Below, one piece after another: positions 1 through 7,738 of a stretch of DNA of 64,000 bases (positions are counted from its first letter, which is position 1; every line of letters begins with the position of its first letter). Origin of the DNA: Microbacterium paraoxydans (lineage in GTDB: Bacteria > Actinomycetota > Actinomycetes > Actinomycetales > Microbacteriaceae); assembly GCF_019056515.1 (NCBI RefSeq), contig NZ_CP064873.1, forward strand, positions 1,364,001-1,428,000, given 5' to 3'. The translations under genes were made by a program, and so were the position numbers. The notes under the pieces are model-generated. The model had not been told where the DNA came from, ran no database searches, and saw only the letters and a list, made by a program, of their open reading frames with translations.

Positions 1-310
1 GGCTGTTCTTCGTCTCGCTGAACCGGTCGTAGGCGACGCGCCTGATGGCACCCGACACGCCGTGCAGCGGTTGCGCGGTGCCCCAGACGGGAGGCAGCAT
101 GCCGTGCTCGATCGAGCGCTCGCGGCCGCGGTCGGGGCCCTGACGCTCGGGGAGGTCCCAGTGCGCGCCGGTGTCGCCGACATCCTCCAGCTGCTGCCAG
201 GTGCGGCGGTGCTCGGGGGCGAGGTCGGCGCCCCAGCCCGGGATCCGTGCACGCAGCTCATCGGGGGTCGGTGCGGGGATGGGTCGAGATCCTTCGTACG
301 GCATGGTCAT
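1..310 (-). CDS. Hypothetical protein, partial (C-terminus beyond window edge)
   Basis: Reading leftward, an open frame starts at ATG 310 (a second in-frame ATG lies at 304) and runs without a stop to base 1, so about 103 N-terminal residues are visible. The visible part starts MTMPYEGSRPIPAPTPDELR and is rich in Pro, Arg and Glu. It contains many Trp and His residues and shows no signal peptide or membrane segment. The ATG overlaps the TGA of the upstream alcohol dehydrogenase by 4 bases (ATGA), so the two are almost certainly co-transcribed and translationally coupled. I do not recognise a family with a known function and only part of the protein is present. Confidence 0.7.
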   Translation of the reverse strand, partial: MTMPYEGSRPIPAPTPDELRARIPGWGADLAPEHRRTWQQLEDVGDTGAHWDLPERQGPDRGRERSIEHGMLPPVWGTAQPLHGVSGAIRRVAYDRFSETKNS

Positions 311-1455
311 TCCTCTCCGACGACGATGAGCGGTTTGATGCAGTCGTCGAGCTTGGACGAGAACACGTGGTAGGCCTCCGCGATGTGCTCCAGGGGGAAG
401 CGGTGCGTCAGCAACTCGGACGGACGGATGTGCCCCGCCTGGATGTGTTCGAGCAGCCGCGGCCACTGCCTCTTCACGGGAGCCTGGTTGCCGCGCACCG
501 TGAGGCCCTTGTTCATGATGTCGCCCAGGCGCACCGAGGTCACCAGCGGGCCGTAGGCGCCGAGGATCGACACGGTGCCGCCCTTGCGCACGCTGTCGAT
601 GGCCCAGTTCACCGCGACGGGGGAGCCGCCCTGCAGCTTGAGCTTGGCGGCGGTCACGTGCTGGACGACGCTGCCGTCCGCCTCCGCGCCCACCGCGTCG
701 ATCACCACGTCCGCGCCGAGGTAGCCGGTCGCCTTCTTCAGCGCGAGCACGATGTCACCGGCTTCGTGCAGGTGCATCGTCTCGGCGAAGGCGAAGTCCC
801 GTGCCTTCTCGAGCCGGTAGTCGAGGTGGTCGACGACGATGACGCGGCCCGCGCCGAGGAACCAGGCCGAGCGGGCGGCGGCCAGGCCGACGGGACCGGC
901 GCCGAACACGACCACCGTGTCCCCTTCGGCGATGTCCGCCTGTTGCGCGCCGAAGTAGCCGGTGGAGAACGCGTCGGTGAGCAGCAGCGCGTCCTCGGAG
1001 GCGAGCCACTCCGGGATCACCGAAGGGCCGACATCCGCGAACGGCACGCGCACGCGCTCCGCCTGCCCGCCGTCGTACCCGCCGGTCGTGTGCGAGTAGC
1101 CGTAGATCCCGCCGACGGCGGTCGCGTTCGGGTTCACGTTGTGGCAGTTCGAGAAGAGACCGCGGCGGCAGAAGTAGCACGAGCCGCAGTAGATGTTGAA
1201 AGGCACCATCACCCGGTCGCCCGGGCGCAGCGTCTCCACGGAGGAGCCGACCTCCTCGACCACCCCGACGATCTCGTGACCGAAGGTGTGCCCGATACGG
1301 GTGTCGGGCATCATGCCGTGGAAGAGGTGGAGATCCGACCCGCACACGGCGGCTCTCGTGACCCGCACGATCGCGTCGTTGGGGTGTTGGATCGTCGGAT
1401 CGGGTTTCTCCTCGACGCGGATCTTGTACGGTCCGCGGTAGGTCATCGCCTTCAT
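307..1455 (-). CDS. Zinc-dependent alcohol dehydrogenase (formaldehyde dehydrogenase-like MDR)
   Basis: Medium-chain dehydrogenase/reductase of 382 residues, the usual family length, oxidising an alcohol or aldehyde adduct with NAD(P). Catalytic zinc ligands are visible at Cys38 (AAVCGSD) and at His60-Glu61 (GHE). The structural-zinc lobe follows at about residues 92-106 with four cysteines (CGSCYFCRRGLFSNC). The Rossmann motif GAGPVGLAAARS lies in the middle of the protein. The long zinc lobe and the sequence style fit the glutathione-independent formaldehyde dehydrogenase-like branch, but the substrate cannot be read from sequence. The start is ATG 1455, with a GAAGGAG ribosome binding site about 6 nt upstream. 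It is first in a two-gene unit with the partial gene to its left. Confidence 0.9.
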   Translation of the reverse strand: MKAMTYRGPYKIRVEEKPDPTIQHPNDAIVRVTRAAVCGSDLHLFHGMMPDTRIGHTFGHEIVGVVEEVGSSVETLRPGDRVMVPFNIYCGSCYFCRRGLFSNCHNVNPNATAVGGIYGYSHTTGGYDGGQAERVRVPFADVGPSVIPEWLASEDALLLTDAFSTGYFGAQQADIAEGDTVVVFGAGPVGLAAARSAWFLGAGRVIVVDHLDYRLEKARDFAFAETMHLHEAGDIVLALKKATGYLGADVVIDAVGAEADGSVVQHVTAAKLKLQGGSPVAVNWAIDSVRKGGTVSILGAYGPLVTSVRLGDIMNKGLTVRGNQAPVKRQWPRLLEHIQAGHIRPSELLTHRFPLEHIAEAYHVFSSKLDDCIKPLIVVGEE

Positions 1456-1485
1456 CGGATGCTCCTTCGCTACGTGGAGTGACCG

Positions 1486-1491
1486 ACGCTA
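1486..1491 (-). promoter_or_regulatory. -10 hexamer TAGCGT for the alcohol dehydrogenase
   Basis: On the minus strand TAGCGT lies 30 nt upstream of ATG 1455. It would give a short leader containing the GAAGGAG site. This is inferred from the TAnnnT pattern that recurs across the window. Confidence 0.4.
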
Positions 1492-1530
1492 GGCGCCGCC
1501 TCGAGGATGACTCAGGGCATTGACGGATGA

Positions 1531-1848
1531 GACGGGGAGGCGTACGAACGATGCGAACTCGAGGACCGCGCGCTCCTGCACATCCAGCTCGTCATCACCG
1601 CGAAGCTGCGTCGAGGGGAGCCGTTCGCGTTCAGCTGGCGGGAGGATGCCAGCGTCGGCGGCGGGAAGAACACCGTCTGGATCCACGCCTACAGCAGCAT
1701 CGTCTTCCAGTACTTCGGCAGCAGGAGACCCGAGGTGAATCGCGCGTGGGTCGACGCGCTCGCCTACACGGCCAACAGCCCCACCGGGCTCTACCTGGTA
1801 CCGGAACCGCCGGGCAGCGCGACGGCCGGCAACCTCGAGATCGCCTGA
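1531..1848 (+). pseudogene. DUF7882-like small protein remnant lacking a start
   Basis: The frame ending at TGA 1846-1848 encodes a recognisable small-protein core with segments LVITAKLRRGEPFAFSWRED and NRAWVDALAYTANSPTGLYL. This is the pattern of a roughly 100-residue family common in Microbacteriaceae (often annotated DUF7882 or, wrongly, as an ATP-dependent DNA ligase). Upstream the frame is closed by TGA at 1528-1530, and no ATG, GTG or TTG occurs before the conserved core, so the normal N-terminal Met-Gly segment is missing. An ATG at 1527 lies in another frame, which suggests a small indel in the 5' end. The remnant is nonfunctional unless the sequence contains an error. The family assignment is from memory of the pattern. 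Confidence 0.55.
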
Positions 1849-1870
1849 GGCCGGCCGTCGCGCCGGGGCA

Positions 1871-3148
1871 TCAGCCGGCCGAGGCGGCCCCGCGCGCGCG
1901 CCGGCTTCGTGCTGCGAGCACGAGTCCGCCGAGGACCGCGGCGAGGAGGGAGCCGACGAGCACGCCGATCTTCACGTGATCGTCCGCGACGCTGCTGCTG
2001 CCGTACGCGAGCTCGCCCACCAGCAGCGAGACCGTGAACCCGATGCCCGCGAGCAGGGACATGCCCGCGAGATCCGGCCAGCGCAGCGACTCATCGAGGC
2101 GCAGGGCCGGTACGCGACTCAACAGGAAGGTCGTGAGCAGGATGCCGACGGGCTTACCGAGCACGAGCCCCACGATGATACCGATCGTGATGGGGTCGGT
2201 CAGCGCCGAGACGAGGCCGTCCACGCCGCCGATCTCGACCCCGGCCGCGAAGAAGGCGAACACCGGCACGGCGACGAGGGTCGCCACGATGCCCCAGCGA
2301 TCCGCGAAGTGCGCGGCGAGACCGTCGTAGACCGGGGCGCCGTCGGCGTCCGTCCCGGTCCGCACCCGCGCGCGCTCCGTCGGACGCACCGGCACCATGA
2401 AGCCGAGCAGCACCCCCGCGACCGTCGCGTGCACCCCGGACGCATGTACGAACGCCCAAACGGCCAGGGCGAGGGGAAGCAGGATCCACCAGGACCGGAT
2501 GCCGTTCTGCACAGCGAGTGCGAAGCCCGCGAGGGGGAGGAGCGCCAGGATCAGCCAGGGGAAGCTGATGGTCTCGGTGTAAAAGGTGGCGATGATCGTG
2601 ATGGCGATGAGGTCGTCGATGATCGCGAGGGTTAGCAGGAACACCCGCAGGGCGGGCGGCAGGAAGCGGCCGACGACGGCGAGCACCGCGATCGCGAACG
2701 CGATGTCCGTGGCCGTGGGGATCGCCCATCCGCGGAGGACCTCGGCGCCCGACGCGGCGTTGATCGCGACGAAGAAGAGGGCGGGGACGATGACGCCGCC
2801 CACCGCGGCGGCGATCGGAAGCGCGGCACGGCGCGGGTCACGGAGACGCCCGGCGACGAACTCCTCCTTCAGCTCCAGTCCGACGACGAAGAAGAACACC
2901 GCGAGCAGGGCGTCGGCGGCCCAGGCGCCGACACTGAGCTCGAGGTGCCACTCCGGGATCCCGAAGCGGAAGTCCCTGACGGCCTCGTACCAGGGGGCGG
3001 CGGGGGAGTTGGCGAGGATCAGGGCGGCGAGCGTGGCGGTCAGCAGCAGACCGCCGCCGAGCACGTCGCTCCGGGCGGTGGAACGGATGCCGCGCCAGAG
3101 CTCATGCGGCGCGAGACGGAAACGGGCAGGGGACGACGAAGAAGACAC
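1871..3148 (-). CDS. nhaA: Na+/H+ antiporter NhaA
   Basis: Integral membrane antiporter of 425 residues that exchanges cytoplasmic Na+ for external protons. It has about eleven or twelve hydrophobic segments. The family signatures are present: GLELKEEFVAGRL at about residues 90-102, PTATDIAFAIAVL at 144-156 with Asp148, and the paired aspartates Asp178-Asp179 in AIIDDLIAI. The last three correspond to the ion-binding Asp133, Asp163 and Asp164 of the E. coli protein. The start is GTG 3148, followed by a run of serines. It appears monocistronic, with the gene remnant behind it and a small ORF plus tRNA-Arg upstream on the same strand. Confidence 0.95.
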   Translation of the reverse strand: MSSSSSPARFRLAPHELWRGIRSTARSDVLGGGLLLTATLAALILANSPAAPWYEAVRDFRFGIPEWHLELSVGAWAADALLAVFFFVVGLELKEEFVAGRLRDPRRAALPIAAAVGGVIVPALFFVAINAASGAEVLRGWAIPTATDIAFAIAVLAVVGRFLPPALRVFLLTLAIIDDLIAITIIATFYTETISFPWLILALLPLAGFALAVQNGIRSWWILLPLALAVWAFVHASGVHATVAGVLLGFMVPVRPTERARVRTGTDADGAPVYDGLAAHFADRWGIVATLVAVPVFAFFAAGVEIGGVDGLVSALTDPITIGIIVGLVLGKPVGILLTTFLLSRVPALRLDESLRWPDLAGMSLLAGIGFTVSLLVGELAYGSSSVADDHVKIGVLVGSLLAAVLGGLVLAARSRRARGAASAG

Positions 3149-3209
3149 AGGGATACCTCACGGCAGATGGATGGGTGACGCGATGTCGCCGCCCCCGTCC
3201 GGGCGCGGC

Positions 3210-3383
3210 CTATCCCTGTGGCGGCGGGCAGCCGGCGATCTCGCCGTGCGAGAGGGTGCCCCAGACGCTCGTCCACCCGTTGGTGCCGGGGTGCAGGACC
3301 ACGCGCATCCACTCCGTCATCGGCGTCGCGGACGACAGACGGCGCGGGGCGCGCGTCGAACCGGCGATGAGGAGGGAGGGCAC
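3210..3383 (-). CDS. Small hypothetical protein (57 aa), leaderless candidate
   Basis: A 57-codon frame from GTG 3383 to TAG 3210-3212 lies between tRNA-Arg and nhaA. The product contains MTEWMRVVLHPGTNGWTSVW and ends CPPPQG, with no membrane segment. The support is regulatory: TAGCCT ends exactly 6 nt before the GTG, the same arrangement seen at many certain genes in this window. An internal ATG (3320) would give a 36-residue product. I do not recognise a family. The sequence is less base-biased than the overlapping frames, but a chance ORF remains possible. Confidence 0.4.
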   Translation of the reverse strand: MPSLLIAGSTRAPRRLSSATPMTEWMRVVLHPGTNGWTSVWGTLSHGEIAGCPPPQG

Positions 3384-3389
3384 GGATCC

Positions 3390-3395
3390 AGGCTA
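3390..3395 (-). promoter_or_regulatory. -10 hexamer TAGCCT, 6 nt before GTG 3383
   Basis: The minus-strand sequence reads TAGCCT-GGATCC-GTG. This is the leaderless promoter pattern and the main reason for calling the small gene 3210-3383. Confidence 0.45.
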
Positions 3396-3439
3396 CCCGG
3401 CTCGGCTGCGGGACGTGGACGGACTCCCGGCGGCACGAG

Positions 3440-3471
3440 AAGAGGGACCGTCCGTGTGGACGATCCCTCTT
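3440..3471 (-). terminator. Hairpin terminator downstream of tRNA-Arg
   Basis: AAGAGGGA-C-CGTCC, a GTGT loop and GGACG-A-TCCCTCTT form a 13-bp stem with a single internal mismatch. It lies 8 nt beyond the 3' end of the tRNA on the minus strand. No long T tract follows. Confidence 0.7.
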
Positions 3472-3479
3472 GCTGTACG

Positions 3480-3552
3480 TGCCCCCGACAGGAGTCGAAC
3501 CTGCGACCTACGGTACCGGAAACCGGCGCTCTATCCACTGAGCTACGGAGGC
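3480..3552 (-). tRNA. tRNA-Arg (anticodon CCG)
   Basis: A 73-nt cloverleaf reads on the minus strand. The acceptor stem is GCCTCCG/CGGGGGC with one G-U pair, and the D stem is GCTC/GAGC. The anticodon loop TTCCGGT carries anticodon CCG (codon CGG), and the T arm is GCAGG-TTCGACT-CCTGT. The discriminator base is A and CCA is not encoded. The outermost anticodon-stem pair is C27-U43, a mismatch where related tRNAs usually have U-A. Confidence 0.95.
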
Positions 3553-3568
3553 GTACCGATCGACAATA

Positions 3569-4378
3569 TCACTCGTCGGGGGTGGTCTCCGACCCACCGG
3601 CCTCCGTGACCGGTGCGGCGCGCAGTTCGTCGAGCGCCGCCGCGAGCTTCTCGGCGAGATAGCGGTGGCCGTCGGTGGACGGATGCTTGCGTCCGACCTC
3701 CACGTCGATGACGGAGAGATAGTTGTCCTCGGTGATCCAGTCGAGCGCGACGGGGGAGATGTACCACCAGCCGCGGGCCGAGGCGAGAGCCGCGAGATCC
3801 CGGTCGATCCGTGCCGTCTGCGCGCCGACCGGAAGCTCGTGCGGCGCGGGGCCGAGCACGACGATCGCCGCCTCCGGGTACAGCGCCGTCAGCGCGTCCC
3901 ACGCGGCGGTCACCGCCTCGCGGTAGCCGGCAGCGCCCTGTGCCCGGTCGTTGATGGAGCCCTGGATGATGACGAGGTCCGGGTCGAGAGTCGGGTCCAG
4001 CGCCGCGATGCGCTCGCCGAAGGTGGGGCCGTCGATGCCGGGCTTGAGGTAGCCGCTGCCGCGCACGCCGTCCACGATGGTCGTGCCGTGCAGCAGGTCG
4101 GCGAGCACGTACGCGTAGCCGAGGGTGGGGTCGGACGCGGCAGAGCCGTAGGTCCACGAATCGCCGAAGACGAGGACGGTCGGCTCGTCGGGGAGCGCGA
4201 GCGGTGCAGGAGCGATCACCGCGGCGGACTCGTCTCCGGCCGCAGTGCCGACCGGGAGGGACGACGGCGCCGGAACCCACGGTCGCCAGACCCCGATCAC
4301 GCCCGCGGCGACGGCGACGAGGAGGGCGGCGGCGACGCCCGCGATGCGCAGTCGACGAGGGGCGGCGGGGGCGTTCAT
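3569..4378 (-). CDS. SGNH/GDSL-family hydrolase, membrane-anchored or secreted
   Basis: Protein of 269 residues with one N-terminal hydrophobic segment (about residues 12-30), which is a signal anchor. The SGNH esterase fold follows. Block I is VFGDSWTYG with nucleophile Ser74, block III is QGSINDRAQ, and block V is KHPSTDGHRYLAEKL with the catalytic Asp and His. It probably deacylates an extracellular lipid, glycan or ester, but the substrate is unknown. The frame stays open far upstream, antisense to argS. The true start is ATG 4378, because a TACTCT hexamer sits 6 nt before it and homology begins there. It is transcribed divergently from argS. Confidence 0.85.
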   Translation of the reverse strand: MNAPAAPRRLRIAGVAAALLVAVAAGVIGVWRPWVPAPSSLPVGTAAGDESAAVIAPAPLALPDEPTVLVFGDSWTYGSAASDPTLGYAYVLADLLHGTTIVDGVRGSGYLKPGIDGPTFGERIAALDPTLDPDLVIIQGSINDRAQGAAGYREAVTAAWDALTALYPEAAIVVLGPAPHELPVGAQTARIDRDLAALASARGWWYISPVALDWITEDNYLSVIDVEVGRKHPSTDGHRYLAEKLAAALDELRAAPVTEAGGSETTPDE

Positions 4379-4384
4379 GGTGTG

Positions 4385-4390
4385 AGAGTA
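4385..4390 (-). promoter_or_regulatory. -10 hexamer TACTCT, 6 nt before ATG 4378
   Basis: The minus strand reads TACTCT-CACACC-ATG, a leaderless-type promoter for the SGNH hydrolase. Confidence 0.55.
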
Positions 4391-4456
4391 GATCACGGAG
4401 GACGGATCGCAAACTCGGCGGGACACGGGGCGACGGAACGGGCCTGCGCACCCCCG

Positions 4457-4462
4457 TAAACT
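4457..4462 (+). promoter_or_regulatory. -10 hexamer TAAACT for argS
   Basis: TAAACT is followed by nine bases (GGGGGGTCT) and then ATG 4472, so the 5' leader would be only about 3 nt long. Confidence 0.5.
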
Positions 4463-4471
4463 GGGGGGTCT

Positions 4472-6136
4472 ATGAATCCTGAAACGCTCGCCCACGCCCT
4501 CCTCGCCGTCCTCGCCCCCATCGCCGAGGAACGACGTCCGGGCGAGCCGTTCGACCTCTCCGCCGCCGACATCGTGCTGGAGCGCCCGCGCAACCGCGAT
4601 CACGGCGACTGGGCCTCGAACATCGCCATGCGCCTGGCCAAGCCCTTCGGCACGAATCCGCGCGAGCTCGCCCAGCAGATCGCCGACGGACTGGCCGATG
4701 TGGACGGCATCGCGAGTGTGGAGGTCGCGGGCCCCGGCTTCCTCAACATCCGCCTCGACGCGGCGGCCGCCGGCGCGCTCGCGAAGGTCATCGTCGACGC
4801 CGGTCCCGCCTACGGGACGAACTCCTCGCAGGAGGGCGTGAGCGTCAACGTCGAGTTCGTCTCGGCGAACCCCACCGGGCCGCTGCACATCGCGCACACG
4901 CGCTGGGCGGCCCTCGGCGACGCGATCGTCCGCCTGCTCCTCGCGAGCGGTGCCCGTGCGGTGCGCGAGTACTACATCAACGACGCGGGCGTGCAGATGG
5001 ACCGCTTCGCCGCGTCCGTGCTGGCCGCGGCGAAGGGGGAGCCCACGCCGGAGGGCGGCTACCCGGGCGAGTACATCGCGACGCTGGCCGGCCGCGTCCT
5101 CGAGGCCCGCCCCGACCTGCTCGACCTCCCGGAGGAGGAGCAGCTCGCCGTCGCCCGCGAGCTCGGCTACGAGTACCAGCTCGCCGAGATCAAGCACTCC
5201 CTCGAGCGCTTCAACGTGCCGTTCGACGTGTGGTTCTCCGAGCGCACCCTCCACGCGAAGGACGCCTCGGGTTCCAGCCTGATCGACCAGGCCGTCGACC
5301 GTCTGCGCGAGCAGGGCCACGTGTTCGACGAGGACGGCGCCGTCTGGGTGCGCACCACCGACTTCGGCGACGACAAGGACCGCGTCATCCGCCGCTCGAA
5401 CGGCGAGTACACGTACTTCGCCGCCGATGCCGCCTACTACCTGAACAAGGGCGACCGCGGCTTCCGCGACAAGATCTACCTGCTCGGCGCCGACCACCAC
5501 GGCTACGTGCACCGCCTCAAGGCGGTCGCGGGAGCGGCGGGCGACGACCCCGCGAAGAACATCCAGGTGCTCATCGGCCAGATGGTCTCGATCAACGGAG
5601 CCCGCCTCAGCAAGCGCGCCGGCAACATCATCGAGATGGACGACCTGCTCGACTGGCTCGGCACGGACGCGCTGCGGTACTCGCTGGAGCGCTCGCCCGC
5701 CGACTCGCCGCTCGACCTCGACCCGGAGCTGCTGCAGAAGCGCACGAACGACAACCCGGTGTTCTACGTGCAGTACGCACACGCCCGCACCCACAACGTC
5801 GCGCGCAACGCCGCCGACTCCGGCATCGACCGCTCGGTCTTCGCCCCGGAGACGCTCACGCACGAGACCGAGGCGGCGCTGCTGGGCGCGCTGCAGGAGT
5901 TCCCGCGCATCGTCGCGTTCGCCGCCGAGGTGCGTGAGCCGCACCGCGTCGCGCGCTACCTGGAGGAGCTCGCCGGGCTGTACCACCGCTGGTACGACAA
6001 CTGCCGGGTGATCCCCCTGAGCGACGCCCCGGTCGAGGACGTGCACCGCACGCGCCTGTGGCTGAACGACGCCGCCGGCCAGGTCTTCCGCAACGGGCTC
6101 GACCTGCTCGGCGTCTCCGCGCCCGAGCGCATGTAG
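4472..6136 (+). CDS. argS: Arginyl-tRNA synthetase
   Basis: Class I aminoacyl-tRNA synthetase of 554 residues that charges tRNA-Arg in the cytoplasm. The N-terminal tRNA-binding (Add1) domain occupies roughly residues 1-110. The HIGH-type motif is HIAH at 139-142 inside NPTGPLHIAHTR. The KMSKS-equivalent loop is ARLSKRAGN at about 377-385. The C-terminal anticodon-binding DALR domain ends in LDLLGVSAPERM. The length is normal. It heads the segment syntenic with M. tuberculosis argS-lysA-hom, although four unrelated genes separate it from lysA here. The next gene starts 9 nt after its stop. Confidence 0.98.
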   Translation: MNPETLAHALLAVLAPIAEERRPGEPFDLSAADIVLERPRNRDHGDWASNIAMRLAKPFGTNPRELAQQIADGLADVDGIASVEVAGPGFLNIRLDAAAAGALAKVIVDAGPAYGTNSSQEGVSVNVEFVSANPTGPLHIAHTRWAALGDAIVRLLLASGARAVREYYINDAGVQMDRFAASVLAAAKGEPTPEGGYPGEYIATLAGRVLEARPDLLDLPEEEQLAVARELGYEYQLAEIKHSLERFNVPFDVWFSERTLHAKDASGSSLIDQAVDRLREQGHVFDEDGAVWVRTTDFGDDKDRVIRRSNGEYTYFAADAAYYLNKGDRGFRDKIYLLGADHHGYVHRLKAVAGAAGDDPAKNIQVLIGQMVSINGARLSKRAGNIIEMDDLLDWLGTDALRYSLERSPADSPLDLDPELLQKRTNDNPVFYVQYAHARTHNVARNAADSGIDRSVFAPETLTHETEAALLGALQEFPRIVAFAAEVREPHRVARYLEELAGLYHRWYDNCRVIPLSDAPVEDVHRTRLWLNDAAGQVFRNGLDLLGVSAPERM

Positions 6137-6144
6137 GGAGCGCC

Positions 6145-6990
6145 ATGAGCGACGACAACCCGACCCTCCCGTACCCGAAGCCCTCGGACGAGCACCCGAC
6201 GCTCGTGGTCCCCGACCCGGCGGACGGTCGGCGGAAGAGCGCAGCGCCGCGGCGGCGCCGGTGGCCCTGGGTCGTCCTCATCGTCGTGGTCGTGCTCGCC
6301 GCCCTCGTGGTCGCGGCGGAGCTCGTCGCCCGTGCCGTGCTCCCCGGCGTCGTGCGGTCGATGGTGATCGAGCAGCTCGACCTGCCCGCCGACCAGCAGC
6401 TCGATGTCGAGACCGAGGGGATCCTGTTGCCGCAGCTGCTCGCCGGCCGCCTCGACATCCTGCGCCTGTCGACCGACGCCGTGACGCTGCAGGGCATCAC
6501 GGGGGCGGCCGACGTCACCGCGACGGGCGTCCCGCTGCGCGGCGGCGACCTCGATGGCGCCGACGGCACCATCCGCATCGACCAGGAGCAGTTCACCGCT
6601 CTGCTCTCGGACACCGACCTGCCCGTCGACACGGTCGAGTTCGCCGCGCCGAACGCGACGCTCGGCGGCTCCTTCGCGGTGCTCGGGACGGCGGTCCCGG
6701 TGTCCGTCACGTTCACCCCCGGCGCCGTCGAGGGCGACCTCGAACTCACGCCGGTGGCGGCCAGCGTCGGCGGCGTGGAGGTCGACCTCGACCGCGTCGG
6801 GTCGTCGCTCGGCTCCCTCGGCGAGGGGATCACCCAGCCACGACGGGTGTGCATCGCCGACCAGCTCCCGGCCGGTCTCACGCTGACGGGGGTCGAGATC
6901 GTCGGCGACGACGCCGTGATCGACGTCGATGCGGACGGCGCGATCGTCACCGACGAGGCACTCCAGGCGAAGGGCACCTGCGACCGCTGA
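6145..6990 (+). CDS. LmeA-like (DUF2993) phospholipid-binding domain membrane protein
   Basis: Protein of 281 residues. It has a hydrophilic N-terminus with a basic patch (RRRRWPW), one transmembrane helix at about residues 38-60, and then an extracytoplasmic domain of about 220 residues rich in beta strands. The layout and phrases such as GILLPQLLAGRLD fit the DUF2993/LmeA family of mycobacteria and relatives, which binds phospholipids and is linked to cell-envelope lipoglycan maturation. Two cysteines near the C-terminus could form a disulfide. ATG 6145 has GGGAG 6 nt upstream, and it probably shares the argS transcript. The exact role here is inferred. Confidence 0.75.
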   Translation: MSDDNPTLPYPKPSDEHPTLVVPDPADGRRKSAAPRRRRWPWVVLIVVVVLAALVVAAELVARAVLPGVVRSMVIEQLDLPADQQLDVETEGILLPQLLAGRLDILRLSTDAVTLQGITGAADVTATGVPLRGGDLDGADGTIRIDQEQFTALLSDTDLPVDTVEFAAPNATLGGSFAVLGTAVPVSVTFTPGAVEGDLELTPVAASVGGVEVDLDRVGSSLGSLGEGITQPRRVCIADQLPAGLTLTGVEIVGDDAVIDVDADGAIVTDEALQAKGTCDR

Positions 6991-7002
6991 GCGGACCCCG
7001 GT

Positions 7003-7737
7003 TCACCCGGGCAGGCGCTCCTGCAGGCGCGCGGCGAGTTCCGCCGGCCGTTGCAGGGGGATGCCGTGACCGCACCCCTCGACGATCTCGAGCGTGCTGC
7101 GCGGGTGCACGCGGTTCAGCAGCGCGGCGGAGCGGCGCATGAGCGGCTTCTCCTCCGCGCCGACGAGCACCAGCGCCGAACCGGGATGCGCACGCCACGC
7201 GGGCGGCGGTGTGAAACGCAGGTTCTCCTCGACCGCGCGCAGCAGCGTCGTGCGTGAGAGGGCGGCGGAGGTCTCCAGGTAGCGGGGAAGCAGTTCTTCC
7301 GGGATGAACAGCTCTCGTGCCTGCAGACGGGCGAAGCGCTCGTTCCTGGCGAGTCCGGCGGTGAGGCGGAGCAGCGCCAGAGTGGGCCCGACGGCCCGGA
7401 TCGGCTCCGCCTGAGCGCTGATGACGACGGCGTCGGCGACGAGGTCCGGGCGTCGTGCCGCCAGCAGGACGGCGAGCTGCGCGCCGAGGGAGAAGCCGAC
7501 GACGGTGGCCGGTCCGGTCTCCCGCTCCAGCAGGGGGACGAGCGCCGCCACCGTCTCCCCGTGCGATGCGTAGTCGACGCTCGCGCTGCGGCCGTGACCG
7601 GGGAGGTCCGGGACGACGACCCGGCGCGCGGGATCGAGGTGTCCGCGCAGCGGCTCCCACATCCACCCGGCGACCCCGCCGCCGTGCAGGAGCAGAAGCG
7701 GTGGTGTCCCCGGGGGACCCGATGTCTCGTGATGCAT
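7003..7737 (-). CDS. Alpha/beta hydrolase (244 aa)
   Basis: Alpha/beta-hydrolase fold protein. The oxyanion motif LLLLHGGGVAG is near residue 20, the nucleophile elbow is GFSLGAQ, and the C-terminal catalytic His is in GCGHGIPLQRP. A matching acidic residue probably lies near VGAEEKPL. The frame is open well upstream, but ATG 7737 is chosen because it begins MHHETSG just before the fold. It also lies 1 nt after the TetR stop (TGA-C-ATG), giving translational coupling. It is the last gene of a three-gene unit (hydrolase, TetR, hydrolase). The substrate is unknown; esterase, lactonase or C-C hydrolase are all possible. Confidence 0.85.
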   Translation of the reverse strand: MHHETSGPPGTPPLLLLHGGGVAGWMWEPLRGHLDPARRVVVPDLPGHGRSASVDYASHGETVAALVPLLERETGPATVVGFSLGAQLAVLLAARRPDLVADAVVISAQAEPIRAVGPTLALLRLTAGLARNERFARLQARELFIPEELLPRYLETSAALSRTTLLRAVEENLRFTPPPAWRAHPGSALVLVGAEEKPLMRRSAALLNRVHPRSTLEIVEGCGHGIPLQRPAELAARLQERLPG

Positions 7738-7738
7738 G

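Noticed and set aside
3569-6046. Open frame of 825 codons on the minus strand running through argS
   Set aside because: Only the last 269 codons (from ATG 4378) encode a recognisable protein. The rest is antisense to argS and reflects the high-GC third-codon bias.
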